This document shows positions 11,462-23,689 of a stretch of 64,000 bases of DNA, piece after piece. The notes under the pieces were generated by a model. That model saw only the letters and a program-made list of their open reading frames with translations. It was not told where the DNA came from and did not search any database. This DNA comes from Lithospermum erythrorhizon (taxonomy: Eukaryota; Streptophyta; Magnoliopsida; Boraginales; Boraginaceae), in NCBI GenBank assembly GCA_019722365.1, contig JADFUC010002427.1:434001-498000 (forward strand), in the 5' to 3' direction. Made by a program: the position numbers and the translations under genes. Position 1 is the first letter of the stretch; each line of letters starts with the position of its first letter.

Positions 11462-14400
11462 TTAGAACAACTGAAGGGACATTTTTAGCTTATTTTGTTT
11501 CCATTTAGGCAACTTATAGAAGGCGTCCTTTTCCATCTGAAATTTCTCTTTGAACTCTGTAGAAGACAAATAGGTCTGCAGGAAATGAAAATCAAGGGCA
11601 ATTTCAGCAACAACTATCTTGTCGGAAAAAAAAATAGTATTAATATGAAATACAAAACATGGTAAAAAATGTGTACCTCTCGTTTGGTCAGATCGATATC
11701 TGCAACAGGATCTGTTGAATCAGTTCTGAGACGCTCAAAGGGGTATATTGGAAGACCTTCCTCATCTTCAGCTTCATCTTCTTTCACATCTTCATGTATC
11801 GTCTCTGGTTTGGGCTTTGACGGCTCTGCATTGTTGTTCACAGAGTCATCTTCATCTGCCTTTGGCTCTGACTTGGGTGCCTCAGCATTGTTGTTCACAG
11901 AGTCATCTCCATCTGCCTTTGGCTCTGACTTGGGAGCCTCAGCATTGTTGTTCACAGAATCATCTCCATCTGTCTTTCGCTCTGACTTGGGTGCCTCAGC
12001 ACTTGCTTCACTCATGGCAATATAATAATAGTGTGAGTGTTCAGTTATGCTTCTAACTTATTAACAAAAAAAGAAATGAGTTATACCTTTGGCAGAACGA
12101 GGTATAAGGAATTCACGAGCTGGTGCTGGTTTATCAAAACTTGAAGTGAGAGCTGCAATAGCCGCTGATTTCGGAGCTGGAGTTGACGAATCAGGAGTGG
12201 CAGAACCAGACTTCGGATAGATCTTTCTCACCATTGGAGGAGGGGTTGAAAGGTTCCTTGCACTTGGATTCTCGAAATTAGCAGCTAAAGCATTGAAAGC
12301 TGGAGATCTGCCCCTAACACGAACTCGATCAGGGCTGAAAGAAGACACACTTCTAGATCGCTGTGGCTTCTCTGGTGCAGCAGACCTTCCTCCGTATGAT
12401 ACAGGAGCTCTCCTTTTCGGTTTCTGTTTAGCAATACAGAAAAGCATGGACAGTTAATTTAGACTTCAATTAGCAAATGTGATGGGGAGAAGCACATAAA
12501 CCATATTTTATCAACATTATTGAAGTGATAAAGTGATGATAAATTGGTCTCTGTATTTAATTTGGGCAAGTGAAGGAAAACAAGAAATGATAAAAGAACT
12601 CACATCCAGGACTGGAGGGCCACCATTTTTCACTATGGCAAGTTTTCTTTGGAATGAGTTACCATGCATCTGTTGAAAATAAATAAATGTCATGGTTCTT
12701 ACCCAAGTTGCGCAAGTCATCAATTACGAATGTGATACCAATGCCACTTACAGCAGATTTTTTTGAGTCCCAAGTGAAGAATCGAGTAAAGAAGGATGGC
12801 TCGCTCCCTTCCATGACAATATATATTGGAGCATGGTGGGATAACTTTTCCAGTAGAAAATCATGTTCCAAGAATTTCTGTACAAATACCGGTTTAAAAA
12901 ATTAAGATATTATTTTCATCTACGGAGAAATATGTTTTCAAATTGAGTAACTAAACCCAAATCAAAACAAATAATTAATTTGAGAGAATTCCTTTCCATC
13001 CATGGCTAACATATTTTTTTTTTTAAGTTTCACTACTGTGAGCTAATCGAAATAATAATTTGCAAGAATCGAGCTAATCAACATTTATGAAGGATAAATT
13101 AATAAGAGCAGCACTTGATGTAGGCAGAGTATTATAATACCTCCCCAACAACTAAAGCATGCAATTTATTCTTTGAATCAACCTCCTTCCCAACCCAGAC
13201 GAATATGTCCGAGTGACAGTCAACAATGAACATGTCTTCGGTCATCAGATCATCTTGATTGAAATTGTATATTTCTTTTACTTTCAAAAAATTATTGTCA
13301 ATATATGTGTGATAAACATAGCTTAAGTAGACGTATAACTAGAAATTTGCAAGTGAGCTGGAAAATGAGACAACTTAATAAACTGCATTACTGATTTTAC
13401 TAAGAATAGGAAAATTTCAGAAATAAATAAGATACTCACTTTCAAATCTCCTGAAGAACACCATGGTTTCCGATCATCAATAATATGGATGAATGAAAGG
13501 AGCGTCACATTAGTAATCTGACGTAGGCATATTGAGAGATCAAATTTGAATGTGTGAGAATTTTGAGAGAGGTTATGTTACCTTTTAAGTAAGAAGCAGA
13601 AAACAGATGAGGATCACTTTCAGCATCCCTTGCAATCTTTTGACTAGAATATTCAGATTTTCCGCCTAATAACTCCCAGAACTGGTCAGTTTCCGCACCT
13701 TCCTTTTGAAGTTTGGTCTGCATATTAGGCTGCATAGGTAGAGTTTGACAACAAACAGAAAATTAATCAAAGAACATTATTCAGCTGAGCAGAAAGGTTA
13801 TTAAGGTGACTGAGGTTTCCCAATTAACAAGATGATGATAGAAAAAGCTAAGATGCACAAGCCAAAAAGTGAATTTCAGAATTTGGTTGCATAACCAAGG
13901 AAGTAACACCATCAACATCAACATGCCTGAATGCCTCCAAAGAGGCCCCCATCTAAGAGGGGTGGGGGGGTAAGGAAGTAACATGTTTAGATAAATTCAA
14001 AACTTATCAGTATTTTTGAATGCGAGGAGAGGGAAATGGTGGAGGAAGACAAAGTTCAAACAACACTATTCTCAAAAAATTTAATTACGGATATTATAGG
14101 ATCCAAGTCTAACCTTTATCAGATCCAACAGCCTCTCAACAAGTTCCTGGTCCTCGGAGGATGTAAGATTTCCATTCCAGGTTAAGACAGTGGAGCCACT
14201 GTGTAGAATGAAGCAGTAGCTTGAATTCAAAGACGATGCAGACTGATCAAGAAACAACACAAAGATTAGGTCAACTTTTATATAAATTAGTTAAGTTTAA
14301 CAAAAACTGAAGTGTCAGGCACAAAAAATTGCAACAGACTTTGAATGGGAAAGTGCTGCAGGATATGTGAAAAAGAAAGCATTAACCACCATATAACAAA

Positions 14401-17400
14401 TAAATGGAAATCCTACTACAAGAGACTGGAGACAGTTTTCTGCACTCAATTTATGTATGTATGACCATATATTTGCTGACATCCTAAGACACTAAAGCAA
14501 ACACATGGGAGCATGGGCATTTTTTGGTTTATGGCATGCAGCTTAGATTAGTATTAAAAGGGGGATGCTCCAGCAACAATAGTATGGAACAAAATATTTA
14601 CAGGTTCAACTTGTATTGCTTGCATGTTCTCAGGCCCTGTACCCTGTATCCGGAATAGGGCAACACCATCTTCTGAATATGTATCATCTTGAAGTTCATT
14701 CGCTGCCATGTGCTTTTTGTATCCTTCACTTATGCCACCCTGGTAATGATAGAAAAAGAGTCCTCAATTAATATATATGAAGTAACAGTTAAACGATCAA
14801 AGAACAGATATCATATGAAGGAGGAAAATGAACTTTTACAAGAACATTCTCCCAATAAGTCAAGATAATCTAACCTTGTATACAATAAAGCTCTGGAATA
14901 TCGCAAAGAATTGTATAGGTTCATTTCCTTCATATATACGAGCCTGCATGTATGACATTACACAATGGTCATTACAAGACATTGCAAAAGTCAACAAAAA
15001 TCAATCAAGGACTTTCAAGGATTATATTACATTCAATTGCTAACATGCTAGTAGAAGGAATCATAAATATAATATAATGTAGATCACCTGTGTGGCCATA
15101 AATTTTAGCGATTCGACCATTTTGCTAGCCTGTGCTGTTGCTGAGGCTCTTTCGTCCTACATGAAACAAGGAACCCATAACCCAAATATCAAATTCAAAT
15201 TTCTATGATCGGTTGGTGCTCAATGAGAAATCTAGGACAAACCACAAAAAGGGGGTGCTAAACTGTATCAAAACCTTGAGTTGAATTCAAAAGGCTAACT
15301 GATCATCAAATAAACTAATCTGATGGTATGGTATTACAACTACAACTCTTGATGTAGACATAATTTTGAATATCTACGAAATCAATAGAATCTAAGAACT
15401 TTAAAACAATAATAGTAGAGGAACATCAAATCAATAACGATAGGTAACTGCAGTACTTAGGTCTAAAAAAATCCCAACATAGGAACCCATGGACGGTGAA
15501 ATTATTTGTAGATCCCTGGTTTTCATGAATCCAGTGTCTCTATCACTGATTAATTTAGAAATTGTCTTGCATTTCAAAAAGTTAACAGAATATATTTGAC
15601 GGTTGTCGCAACACTAATGAGTACCATACATAAGCGTGAATAAGGAAAAAGAGACGTGTTCAATGTGAAGAAGCAACATAAGGCACAACAACTTCCAACT
15701 TATACCAGTGGACTGTCTTGCAAACATCATTTATACTATCTAGAGTAATTGGAAAAAGAAGCCAGATCTGCAGTCTTCTATAATTAATATTTCAAATCAT
15801 TTTTTGAGACAATAAGAAAGAAGAATAGGCAGATTCAAGATTTAAAAAAACAATTAGATTACAAAGCAGGGAAAAAAATAGAGATACCCCACCTCAACAC
15901 TCTGCTTTCCAAACCATGTCCCAATTAGGACTTCATCAGTATCTTGGCCAGGATAAGAGTACTGAAATACGTAACAATCTCCACTGAAAAATTTCGACTG
16001 TTCAGAAGCAGAAAGAAGTGTTTTTTCTTGGCCATTCACGCGCCAAACCTGATGTTTACGATAACAAAGAAAGGAATGAGAGGTAGTAAAGTTTTCCTTT
16101 TAACGAGCACCTGCTACTTCACCAGAATCTTTCATCAGAAAAATTTCATATACTTGGGAGCAATGACACACATTGAATCTAGACACAAAATTCAAGAGTT
16201 TTTAGATCATTTTACATTCCAATGGGTCACATATACTGAATCTTCATCTATGAACAATTCTATCGAACTTTTAAGATGTTATCTGTTCAATTTGTCACCA
16301 CTCTCATGATTAATATATTTCCTACTAAAACTTCTCCACTCTGCAAATTATTGTATTTGTTAGTGAACAATTCTTCTAAATGTAGCTCTACCATGAAATA
16401 GCATGAAATAAATTATTTAGCAGTTATGCTATCATCCATGTAAGCTACAATAACAATTGCAACAAGAAATAGAATTATGTTAACAGCGTACAGTTTTTTA
16501 AATGCATTCAGGAAAAGCACCATAAAGTACCTGCAAGTTTCCTGTGCAATCTATATATAGCTGAGGTTCCTCTTTAGAAGGAGTAGATTTCAATAGACCC
16601 TTTACATTAACCCCTTGGCGCTGAAGAAGTGCTAGAGAACCATCAAAACCACAAAATTATTCATAAGAATGTGAAGGCCAAATAAGAACACTGAGAGAGT
16701 AAAAGTAGCATAAGCATACTACACTTAAGTTACTGACCTGCAACCTTGCCTCTACCATCCTCAGTGACTGCCACCTTAGTTGACTGGGGCCAAGAATCAA
16801 ATTTGGAGCGAAACATCACTGTCTCGAAACCCTCAATGACCCGGATTATATGAGATCTTGGTCTATCAAGGCCACGCACAAATTCCTACATTGCAATGCA
16901 AAATACCGAATGATAAGAATTGAGATTGCAGCCAGAAGCCAAGTTATATTTACCCAAAGTACGCAATATTACATCTGCAGCTCCACTGGCAGTTTTCCTT
17001 TTATCAAGGGATGTACTTCTTCCCAGCCATACAAAAATCTCTTCCCCGCAGTCAAGAAGGTAACATCGACTTGTATCGAGCAATTCTCTTGTTAATGAAT
17101 CTGCATCTACACGCTCTGGCTGTCCCTTTTCCATACTTGAATAATAATAAAACATATCAGTACTACTATCCACGATTCACATATAGTTACTCTTATCAGA
17201 CACCAATATATGTCTCAATTATGAAGTTGCTAGTTTTTAAGAAGAAAAGATAACTGCACTTTAAAAAAAAAGGCAATTCCTACCAAAAGAAGTACTTACC
17301 TATACAGAGCAGTGGGAATATCCTCTGCCTTTTTAGAATCATCAGAAGCAGTTTTTCTAGGAAGAGGAGCAAAACCACCAAACAGACCCCAAAACTCTCC

Positions 17401-19537
17401 ACTTTCAGCATCAGCCATTAATTTCCCATCCTCTACAAAACGACCATGTACAAATATTTCATGAAAATTTCATATAGCAATTCCTATGTAGCTCCTTATG
17501 CTTGATGTTCTTACCAATTGTAGCTATCTCACATTTCCCATCATGATAAGTATCTTTGATGTACTGTACAACTTCAAGTGCTTTGGCCCTTTCTTGAATC
17601 GAAGAGTTAGAACCGTTAAATTGAAAAATCTTGGACTTGGTATCAACAATAAATATGTCATCATGATTAAGTGTCGATCGAGCAAAGAGAACCTCTTAAA
17701 ATATACGAAACACATTAAAAAACAAGGCAAATCCAAGAGGTTCCATTACATCAACAAATTCCTTGATGGCAAGTTCTAAATACGAATAGCAGGATATTGA
17801 CTTGCCTCTTTCACATGAACCACATGCTTCCCTTTGCACACATACAAACGAACCTTGTACTCTTCTTCCTCAGGATGTTTGAACCCTGATGCAATTCCAC
17901 CTTCTTGAGGAATAATACATGGCTTAAAATATGAAAGGAATCTCTCAGTTTCATGTCCTTGTACTTCTCGATACTGAACGGCCCGCCCTCCAAGAGCTGC
18001 ATCCAACTCAACGGTCTTAATGGCTGCAGCACCAGACTCATCCTACATAATACAATTTTTTTTATCTAAATTGTTTCTCACTAAGCAAATTACAAATGCA
18101 TAAAAGAGTTCGCAATAATAACTGAGTAGAAATTTACCTGGCTAGTATCTTTACCAAGCCAGTAGTGAATATTATGACTCAGAGCACCACTCTTTAAAGC
18201 AGTTGTCTGCCAGGAACATTATGAACTAGCATCAGAAGTTGAAAAGAAACGAAATATATTCCAACCTTTAAATAGAAACTGTGTAGACAACTACAAAATA
18301 CAATGTGGCAAACCATGGAATTCATTGCATGTGCAATGATCATAAAGTTAAACTGCAATACACTATAGGTCCATCAAGACCACATATCAGAAGAAAATCA
18401 ATATGGCTGTAAATTATGAATTTACAATGAAGACCAAAAGAGATAGGTTGGTACGGTTATATCGATCTCCAGCAGGGACTGTGCTAATTGAAATATCTAG
18501 ACCTTTAACAAGTTTCTTCAATTTCTCTATATCCTGTTCATAACTATTGGTACTCCTAAGATTAACAGAGATAAAACTCCCATGAGACAGTTACTTGCTT
18601 CATAACAGTCCTTTAGTACTTCTCTCTCTATGTCTGTTATTTCTGTTATTTATCCTAATAAACCCATGTGTATACTCTAAATTAGACCAAACACTATATA
18701 TAACTGCTCCTTGCTTCATCTCAATTTGCAAAGTGCAAAGCTGTCAATATTTCAGGAAGTTAAACAAGAAACAGTAAAAGACCTTCACTGAATTAAGGGG
18801 GTTCAATTGTAATCATATCACAAACAAGGATCAAGAACATTCAGATGCACCACCACCATTGTCACTACGTAGCTGACAGCAAGAATTATTTCCTCCCTCG
18901 GCAGAATTAATTAATTCTCATCTTCCAAGAAAATTAATTAATTCCTCTCTCAGCAACAATATACATCATTATGTTCTTTAAGTAGATAGTAAAGAGATGA
19001 GAACCCAAGAAATTATGCTCTTTCTTTAAGTTCTATATGCTTGTCAATGTGTGACCAAAACAAAAATTGATGGGTGCTTCGTGGTACCAAATTATTATAG
19101 GTATTGAAAATAGAAACAAATTGCAGAGAAATGAGTGCAGAATTGCCATGAAATACTGATTCAAGCTTAGACATAGACATGGGAATTAATGAATAAGAAT
19201 TTATTACCTTCAAAACAATATATGAATCCCCTGTGAAGAATTTCCCATGTGAAGACTTCTGAACGAGTACAGGTTTAAAGTTTTCAATTCTCCATATCTC
19301 AATGCCACTAAGAAATGGTTAAGGAGCCAAAAGGATAACTAGGGACTGAAATATATAAACTTTAAAGCCCAAAACAGGTACTTAATTCAAAATAGAAATA
19401 AGTCCGGCAACATCTTGATCGAATCTTTTGTTATCTGTCAGTAAATTATTTAAGAGATTAAGAAAACAAAAGGAAGGATACGCTTCCTTTCCTGCTCCTT
19501 GAAAAGAGGGATCCAGATCTCTCATTGAAACAGACAT
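11462..19537 (-). CDS. Villin (actin filament-bundling, gelsolin superfamily)
   Basis: Minus-strand exons: 19482-19537, 19208-19307, 18138-18206, 17806-18042, 17515-17692, 17300-17432, 16973-17135, 16738-16885, 16531-16631, 15893-16048, 15088-15156, 14875-14943, 14602-14739, 14114-14242, 13582-13729, 13141-13280, 12752-12877, 12604-12669, 12087-12423, 11677-12005, 11462-11575. They sum to 3006 bp, 1001 aa, all in phase. The protein opens [16 protein letters not shown], has six gelsolin-type repeats (marks: [71 protein letters not shown]), a Pro/Ser-rich linker, and a C-terminal headpiece ending [17 protein letters not shown]. Plant villins of the VLN2/3 type bind, bundle and sever F-actin in the cytoplasm under Ca2+ control. 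Odd points: the intron after 17806 uses a GC donor (GAG|GCAAGT), an 11-nt microexon (13440-13450) is not in phase with the next exon, and the linker has a triple 19-aa repeat. Confidence 0.93.
11828..11998 (-). repeat. 57-bp coding minisatellite in villin linker
   Basis: Three tandem copies of a 57-bp unit (starts near 11828, 11885 and 11942) encode the 19-residue motif [19 protein letters not shown] with few changes. The repeat sits in the disordered linker just before the acidic [17 protein letters not shown] stretch that leads to the headpiece. The reading frame is kept because the unit is a multiple of three. Copy number could vary between alleles. Confidence 0.85.
13440..13450 (-). other. 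Villin 11-nt microexon candidate, frame-conflicting
   Basis: On the minus strand a perfect acceptor (TTCTTCAG) precedes GAGATTTGAAA and a perfect donor (GTGAGT) follows. After the phase-1 end of the exon at 13582 this would encode Gly-Asp-Leu-Lys, matching the GNLK stretch of other villins. However, the next exon's only AG acceptor (13282-13281) leaves TAAAAG, so inclusion would read straight into TAA. Skipping the microexon gives a clean in-frame junction with canonical sites. It is therefore either vestigial or part of a nonsense-producing splice form. Confidence 0.6.
13915..13975 (+). repeat. SINE-like fragment in villin intron
   Basis: The block CAACATGCCTGAATGCCTCC continues through AAAGAGGCCCCCATCTAAGA to a G-run. 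It shares word order with the blocks at 3727 and 41275. It is about 60 bp and truncated. SINE origin is inferred. Confidence 0.35.
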
Positions 19538-20887
19538 GACGTCCAAGAGCTTGTTTATTCAGCCTACCAGAAAATGACTGGTGCTAATTCAGCCTGAAAT
19601 AGCAGGCCACAATATTAAGCACTCATTAAAAAATAAACCACTAGACTGGCCAAGGGCATAATTGAAGGCTTCTATTATTACTTTGTCATCTTCGGGCAGT
19701 ATGATTCAGCAAAGTTGAGTAACATGAGAAATCAGAAAACATATCATATGAAGAGTAGGATACTAGTTTATCTAAGTATTGCACACAGAGCAGCCATTGG
19801 ATGTTGAAAGCAGAAAACTTATCATATGAAGAGTAGGAGTTATTAGCTTGATGATTGTGTAATTTATCGGCTAAAGACTAAACACGTTTCCAGCATCAAC
19901 TGTCGGACAAGTGAGAGAAATCATCAGGTAATAAAACCGTACAAGGCTGCAATGCACATAAACAGTGCAACCAGTCATATGTCATGCAAATTCAGTCAAT
20001 CCACTGATTCCGAATTTTAATGTCAGGGTTCACCTTGAAGCTCAGTGTAATCTCTTGCTACTTGCCCGGTAATGTTTCATCTTTCAGTAAGATTTAAGAA
20101 GTAATTAAAATGTTAAAGATGAGAATACCCTTCACAATCACTTGAGCCTTCTCAATATCAAAACTCATGTTCACACTCAAAACTTCACAATCCTACACCA
20201 TGTCAAGTTGTCTATCTTATTATTACAAAACCGCATCATATTTTATAACCCCATAAGTGAGGAGAAGGAATTATAAAGGAATGTTATACTATTCATCATT
20301 CGAATGTGATTTTACTCTCAAATTCCAATAGCACAGCAACATCCTTACAAAACTATCACCCGACATTAAAATAACTTGAAGATCCTCCCTCACCTCGGAT
20401 TTCTTTTTGTTGATCAAACAATTTTCTACGAAAAACGATCTCTCGCACTCTTTCGATTTCCATACCAATGCAAAAAAATAAATAAACAAATAATTTTCAA
20501 GTGTTGACCGATCCAGTCAGACATTGAAATTGCATTCCAAGATGATCTTGAAATTCTCAACCATTCAACAAAATATACATTGATTACAAGACAAAAACAA
20601 CAAGCAACCAAACATCAAAAACATCAAACTAAAATGTGCACAGAATACTAAGAAAACATTAACAAATTCACAATGCTTCAACCACGTCACCTCCAGCTTC
20701 AATATCCAATGCATCAAATCATCAATTAGCAAAAAGACAAATACCCAAAAACATTAACTAACAGCTCCATTTTTCTAGATTTCACTCAACTAGAATCATA
20801 TCCAATCACTATATATACAACTATAGATAAAGGCCTTCTCATCAAAAAAAATTATACATAAAAAAAGATAAATGGAAAACACAAATC

Positions 20888-21150
20888 TTGCAAGATTAGC
20901 ACTTTTTCAACCATTTTTATGGTACATTTGCAAATTGCAAGATTGGCATTTTCGAATAATCTATGTGGGAAATTTACAACACTATTAACTTTTTCAATGA
21001 TCTTTGTGGGAAAGTTGCAAGATTGAAAACTTTTTCCAATAATCTTTGTTGGAAAGGTGCAAGATTGAAACTTTTTTCAATATTTTTTGTGGGAAATTTG
21101 CAAGATTGAAACTTTGTTCAAAAATATTTGTGGGATAGTTGCAAGATTGG
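20888..21150. repeat. Degenerate ~41-bp minisatellite upstream of villin
   Basis: TTGCAAGATT or a close variant begins at about 20888, 20935, (degenerate 20975), 21015, 21057, 21098 and 21139, giving spacings near 41 bp. Each unit continues with an A/T-run and a TCTTTGTGGGAAA-like stretch. Six or seven copies are visible and have diverged by point changes and small indels. Confidence 0.8.
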
Positions 21151-21441
21151 AACCTTATCAATAATTTCTTATATTTAGCTCAAATTATCAAAAAAAAAAA
21201 ACCAAGTTCAATTTTTTGGATAAAGAATTAATTGAGATAAATTACCTTTGCAAAGCAAACAGATCCAAATAGAAAGAGGACAAGCAAACAGATCCAAATG
21301 GTAAAGAAAAGAAGAAAATTGAGCTGAAAATGGAAAGTGTTGAATAGATGAAGAGAAAAAAATAAGAAAGAGAATGAGAAAAAAATGTTGTTATGTTTGG
21401 TCTGAAAATAAAATAGTAGTAATAATAAAATAAAATAATAA

Positions 21442-21445
<4 letters not shown>

Positions 21446-21502
<57 letters not shown>
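21446..21502. repeat. (AG)n / (CT)n microsatellite
   Basis: An uninterrupted AG dinucleotide run of about 28 units. On the villin sense strand it reads CT. Long Ser-Leu open frames across it are artefacts of the repeat. Confidence 0.97.
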
Positions 21503-21508
<6 letters not shown>

Positions 21509-21540
21509 TGGAGTTGAGGGAATGATGAATAGCAAGACGT

Positions 21541-23689
21541 GGTTGTCACTAAAAAAGAATGGCCCCTTAATTCATAAAATAGTGGATGAACTGTAAAGAA
21601 AGATTCATTGCATTGCATTATTATTAACACCTCTACTTTGATTATTTCATAATTAATGCTTATAACTTTAGTGTATGAAAATTAAGTCTTCAAAAATATT
21701 TTATTACTTACTCCGGTTTTTTTTACTTAACATTGCAGAAATAATTTTTTTTTTTTCAAATATTACTTTAGACTTACTGTATGTAGCTCTTAGTCTCAAT
21801 CTCGATTTTTAAAAATTGTATTTTTCTCCTTTAAATTTAAGAAAATCTCAGAATTTTACTTATTCTACCATCCCGATTTGGTTATAAATTTTATATAACC
21901 CCTTTAAAATTCATACAATACAATATTTATGCTTTTATTCGCCCATCCTAAAATTAAGCTTCTATCTCCGCCTCGACTTCCAAATGAATGCCTCATTGGG
22001 CTTACTTTTGCCAGCTACTTAACGTATTCATAAGTTACATTTATTAATTATAGTTTTAGTTATTGATTAGGAATATATAGATAAAATATACTTCATTCAA
22101 AAATCAAGTGGCACAAAGAGAATCGGTGATATAATTAATGCTTAGGCATTTCAACACTAACACAATTTGTTTTCTATCAAAATTCATAAATTTTGAGGTA
22201 TCGGGTTTAGTTTTTAACGGTGTAATTTATATTTTGATTGACTTGTCTAGTTAATAGTTAAGTCTAATGATCGTAATATCCATTTGATATATCTTTCATT
22301 ATATATGAAAACATTTATGTTGAAATTTTATGATTTCAAATATCAAAAGTTAAACTTAACCAATATTTTAAAGACAACGAGCATATACTTAAAATATATC
22401 CAACGCTTCCTGTATGTGTTTTGAACTAACAAGTAACATACTATATATATGTCAATAATAAAGAATGACAATAAAACTACTACTCCCTTCGTTCCTCTTT
22501 ACATATTTTTCTAGTTTTAATTTTTTATTTCAAAATAATTATCATTCTAGCATAAAAATTGTATTTTAACATTTTCAATATACTTTTTGATTACTTTTTG
22601 TTATTAAATTATCAACCAACCAATTATATAGTTTTAATTAATTGACATTTTACATTTTCAATGTACTTTTTATTTTTCTTAATCTACGCATAAACGACAG
22701 TTATAACCAAAAAGCGAATCCGCGATTTTGAGTATTTAATAGTCCCTTATTTTTTATTTGACGCTCAAAGGGAGCTTTTTAATCATTAATTACTAGTTAC
22801 TTATTATTCTAATAAATATAAAATTTATATCATTGTATTCTTCTTTAAAAAATAGCTTACGATATTATTTTTTATACCTTTAAATATACATTTTAACAAT
22901 AATTGATAATCAAACTTTGATATGCAAAAACGTCACATAAAAAAATCCGAAAAATTAACATATGTCCGGGCCAACCCGATACATAAATCAGTAGAACTTT
23001 TTTAATTTTCTACTACTCCGTACTTGTTTGATCATATGACCGGGCCAGCACGATACATAGTTGGCCCGTTTTTCTCAAATCTATTATTAGTTCTTATTTT
23101 TTAAGTATTTATAAAATTTTATATTGTTTGGCCTATCAAAAATTCAAAAAAAAATTAAATGCATAATTAACATTACATATTTTTTCATTTGGTCCGCCCT
23201 AAAAATTAGTTATAGTTATGCCCCTCTTCCAATAATTTTGGAGAAGATGAGTACGCCCCGGTACATACCAACTCCAGAAAGAAGCTAAGCGCAAGCACTT
23301 TGTTACCTAAGATCTTCACGCTACATGGGTCGAGCCATATCGTTTAAAGTGCTCAGCCTTCGACCAATCGATAGCTTTATCGTTTTCATCTTTTTTTGGA
23401 GAAGACGAAGTTTTATTTAATATTTGTCATTTCACGGACTACTATAATTTCTGCTGAAAGATCGATCGGGTACTGACAGATAGAATGGAAGAGATGCTTT
23501 GAGACTTCATAAGAGAAGTCGGTCACCGCCCATCCTTGTAAAGTATACTAGGAGTAAGAGAGACGGGTAGCAAATAGACGATTGCCGGGCTTTACTTCAT
23601 GGTACTTATCGCATTTATGTAGACATTACGCGCTACGTTGTGATTTGCTTTCACTATAAATAGGATATCTTCCAGGTAAATCGTGGGGT
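21541..23689. other. Intergenic AT-rich DNA
   Basis: No gene is recognisable. A MITE-like element lies at 22483-22774. From about 23220 the composition becomes more balanced, with CG dinucleotides and a scrambled, transposon-like texture leading into the hAT relic; no protein motif could be read in 23220-23690. Confidence 0.45.
22483..22774. mobile_element. Stowaway-like MITE candidate
   Basis: The left end is TA-CTCCCTTCGTTCC and the right end is CGCTCAAAGGGAG, which reverse-complements to CTCCCTTTGAGCG. Only about ten terminal bases pair well. The interior of about 290 bp is AT-rich and noncoding. Confidence 0.35.

Larger units (their letters stand above)
19538..21540 (-). promoter_or_regulatory. 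Villin upstream region (leader, probable 5' UTR intron, promoter)
   Basis: About 2 kb upstream of the villin ATG has no credible gene. Villin genes often have an intron in the 5' UTR, and the (CT)n tract on the minus strand at 21446-21502 looks like a 5' leader or core-promoter CT repeat, so transcription may start near 21.3-21.5 kb. That start site is inference. The tract contains a degenerate 41-bp tandem repeat at 20888-21150. Confidence 0.4.

Noticed and set aside
11669..12056. Plus-strand open frames of 102-118 codons opposite the villin linker
   Set aside because: They are antisense shadows of the 57-bp coding repeat; the minus strand carries the conserved villin sequence.
18595..18777. 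60-codon plus-strand frame in a villin intron
   Set aside because: It lies in intronic sequence between phase-checked villin exons and has no family resemblance.
21242..21630. Minus-strand frames rich in Ser-Leu repeats
   Set aside because: Produced by the (AG)n microsatellite; no family resemblance or gene structure.
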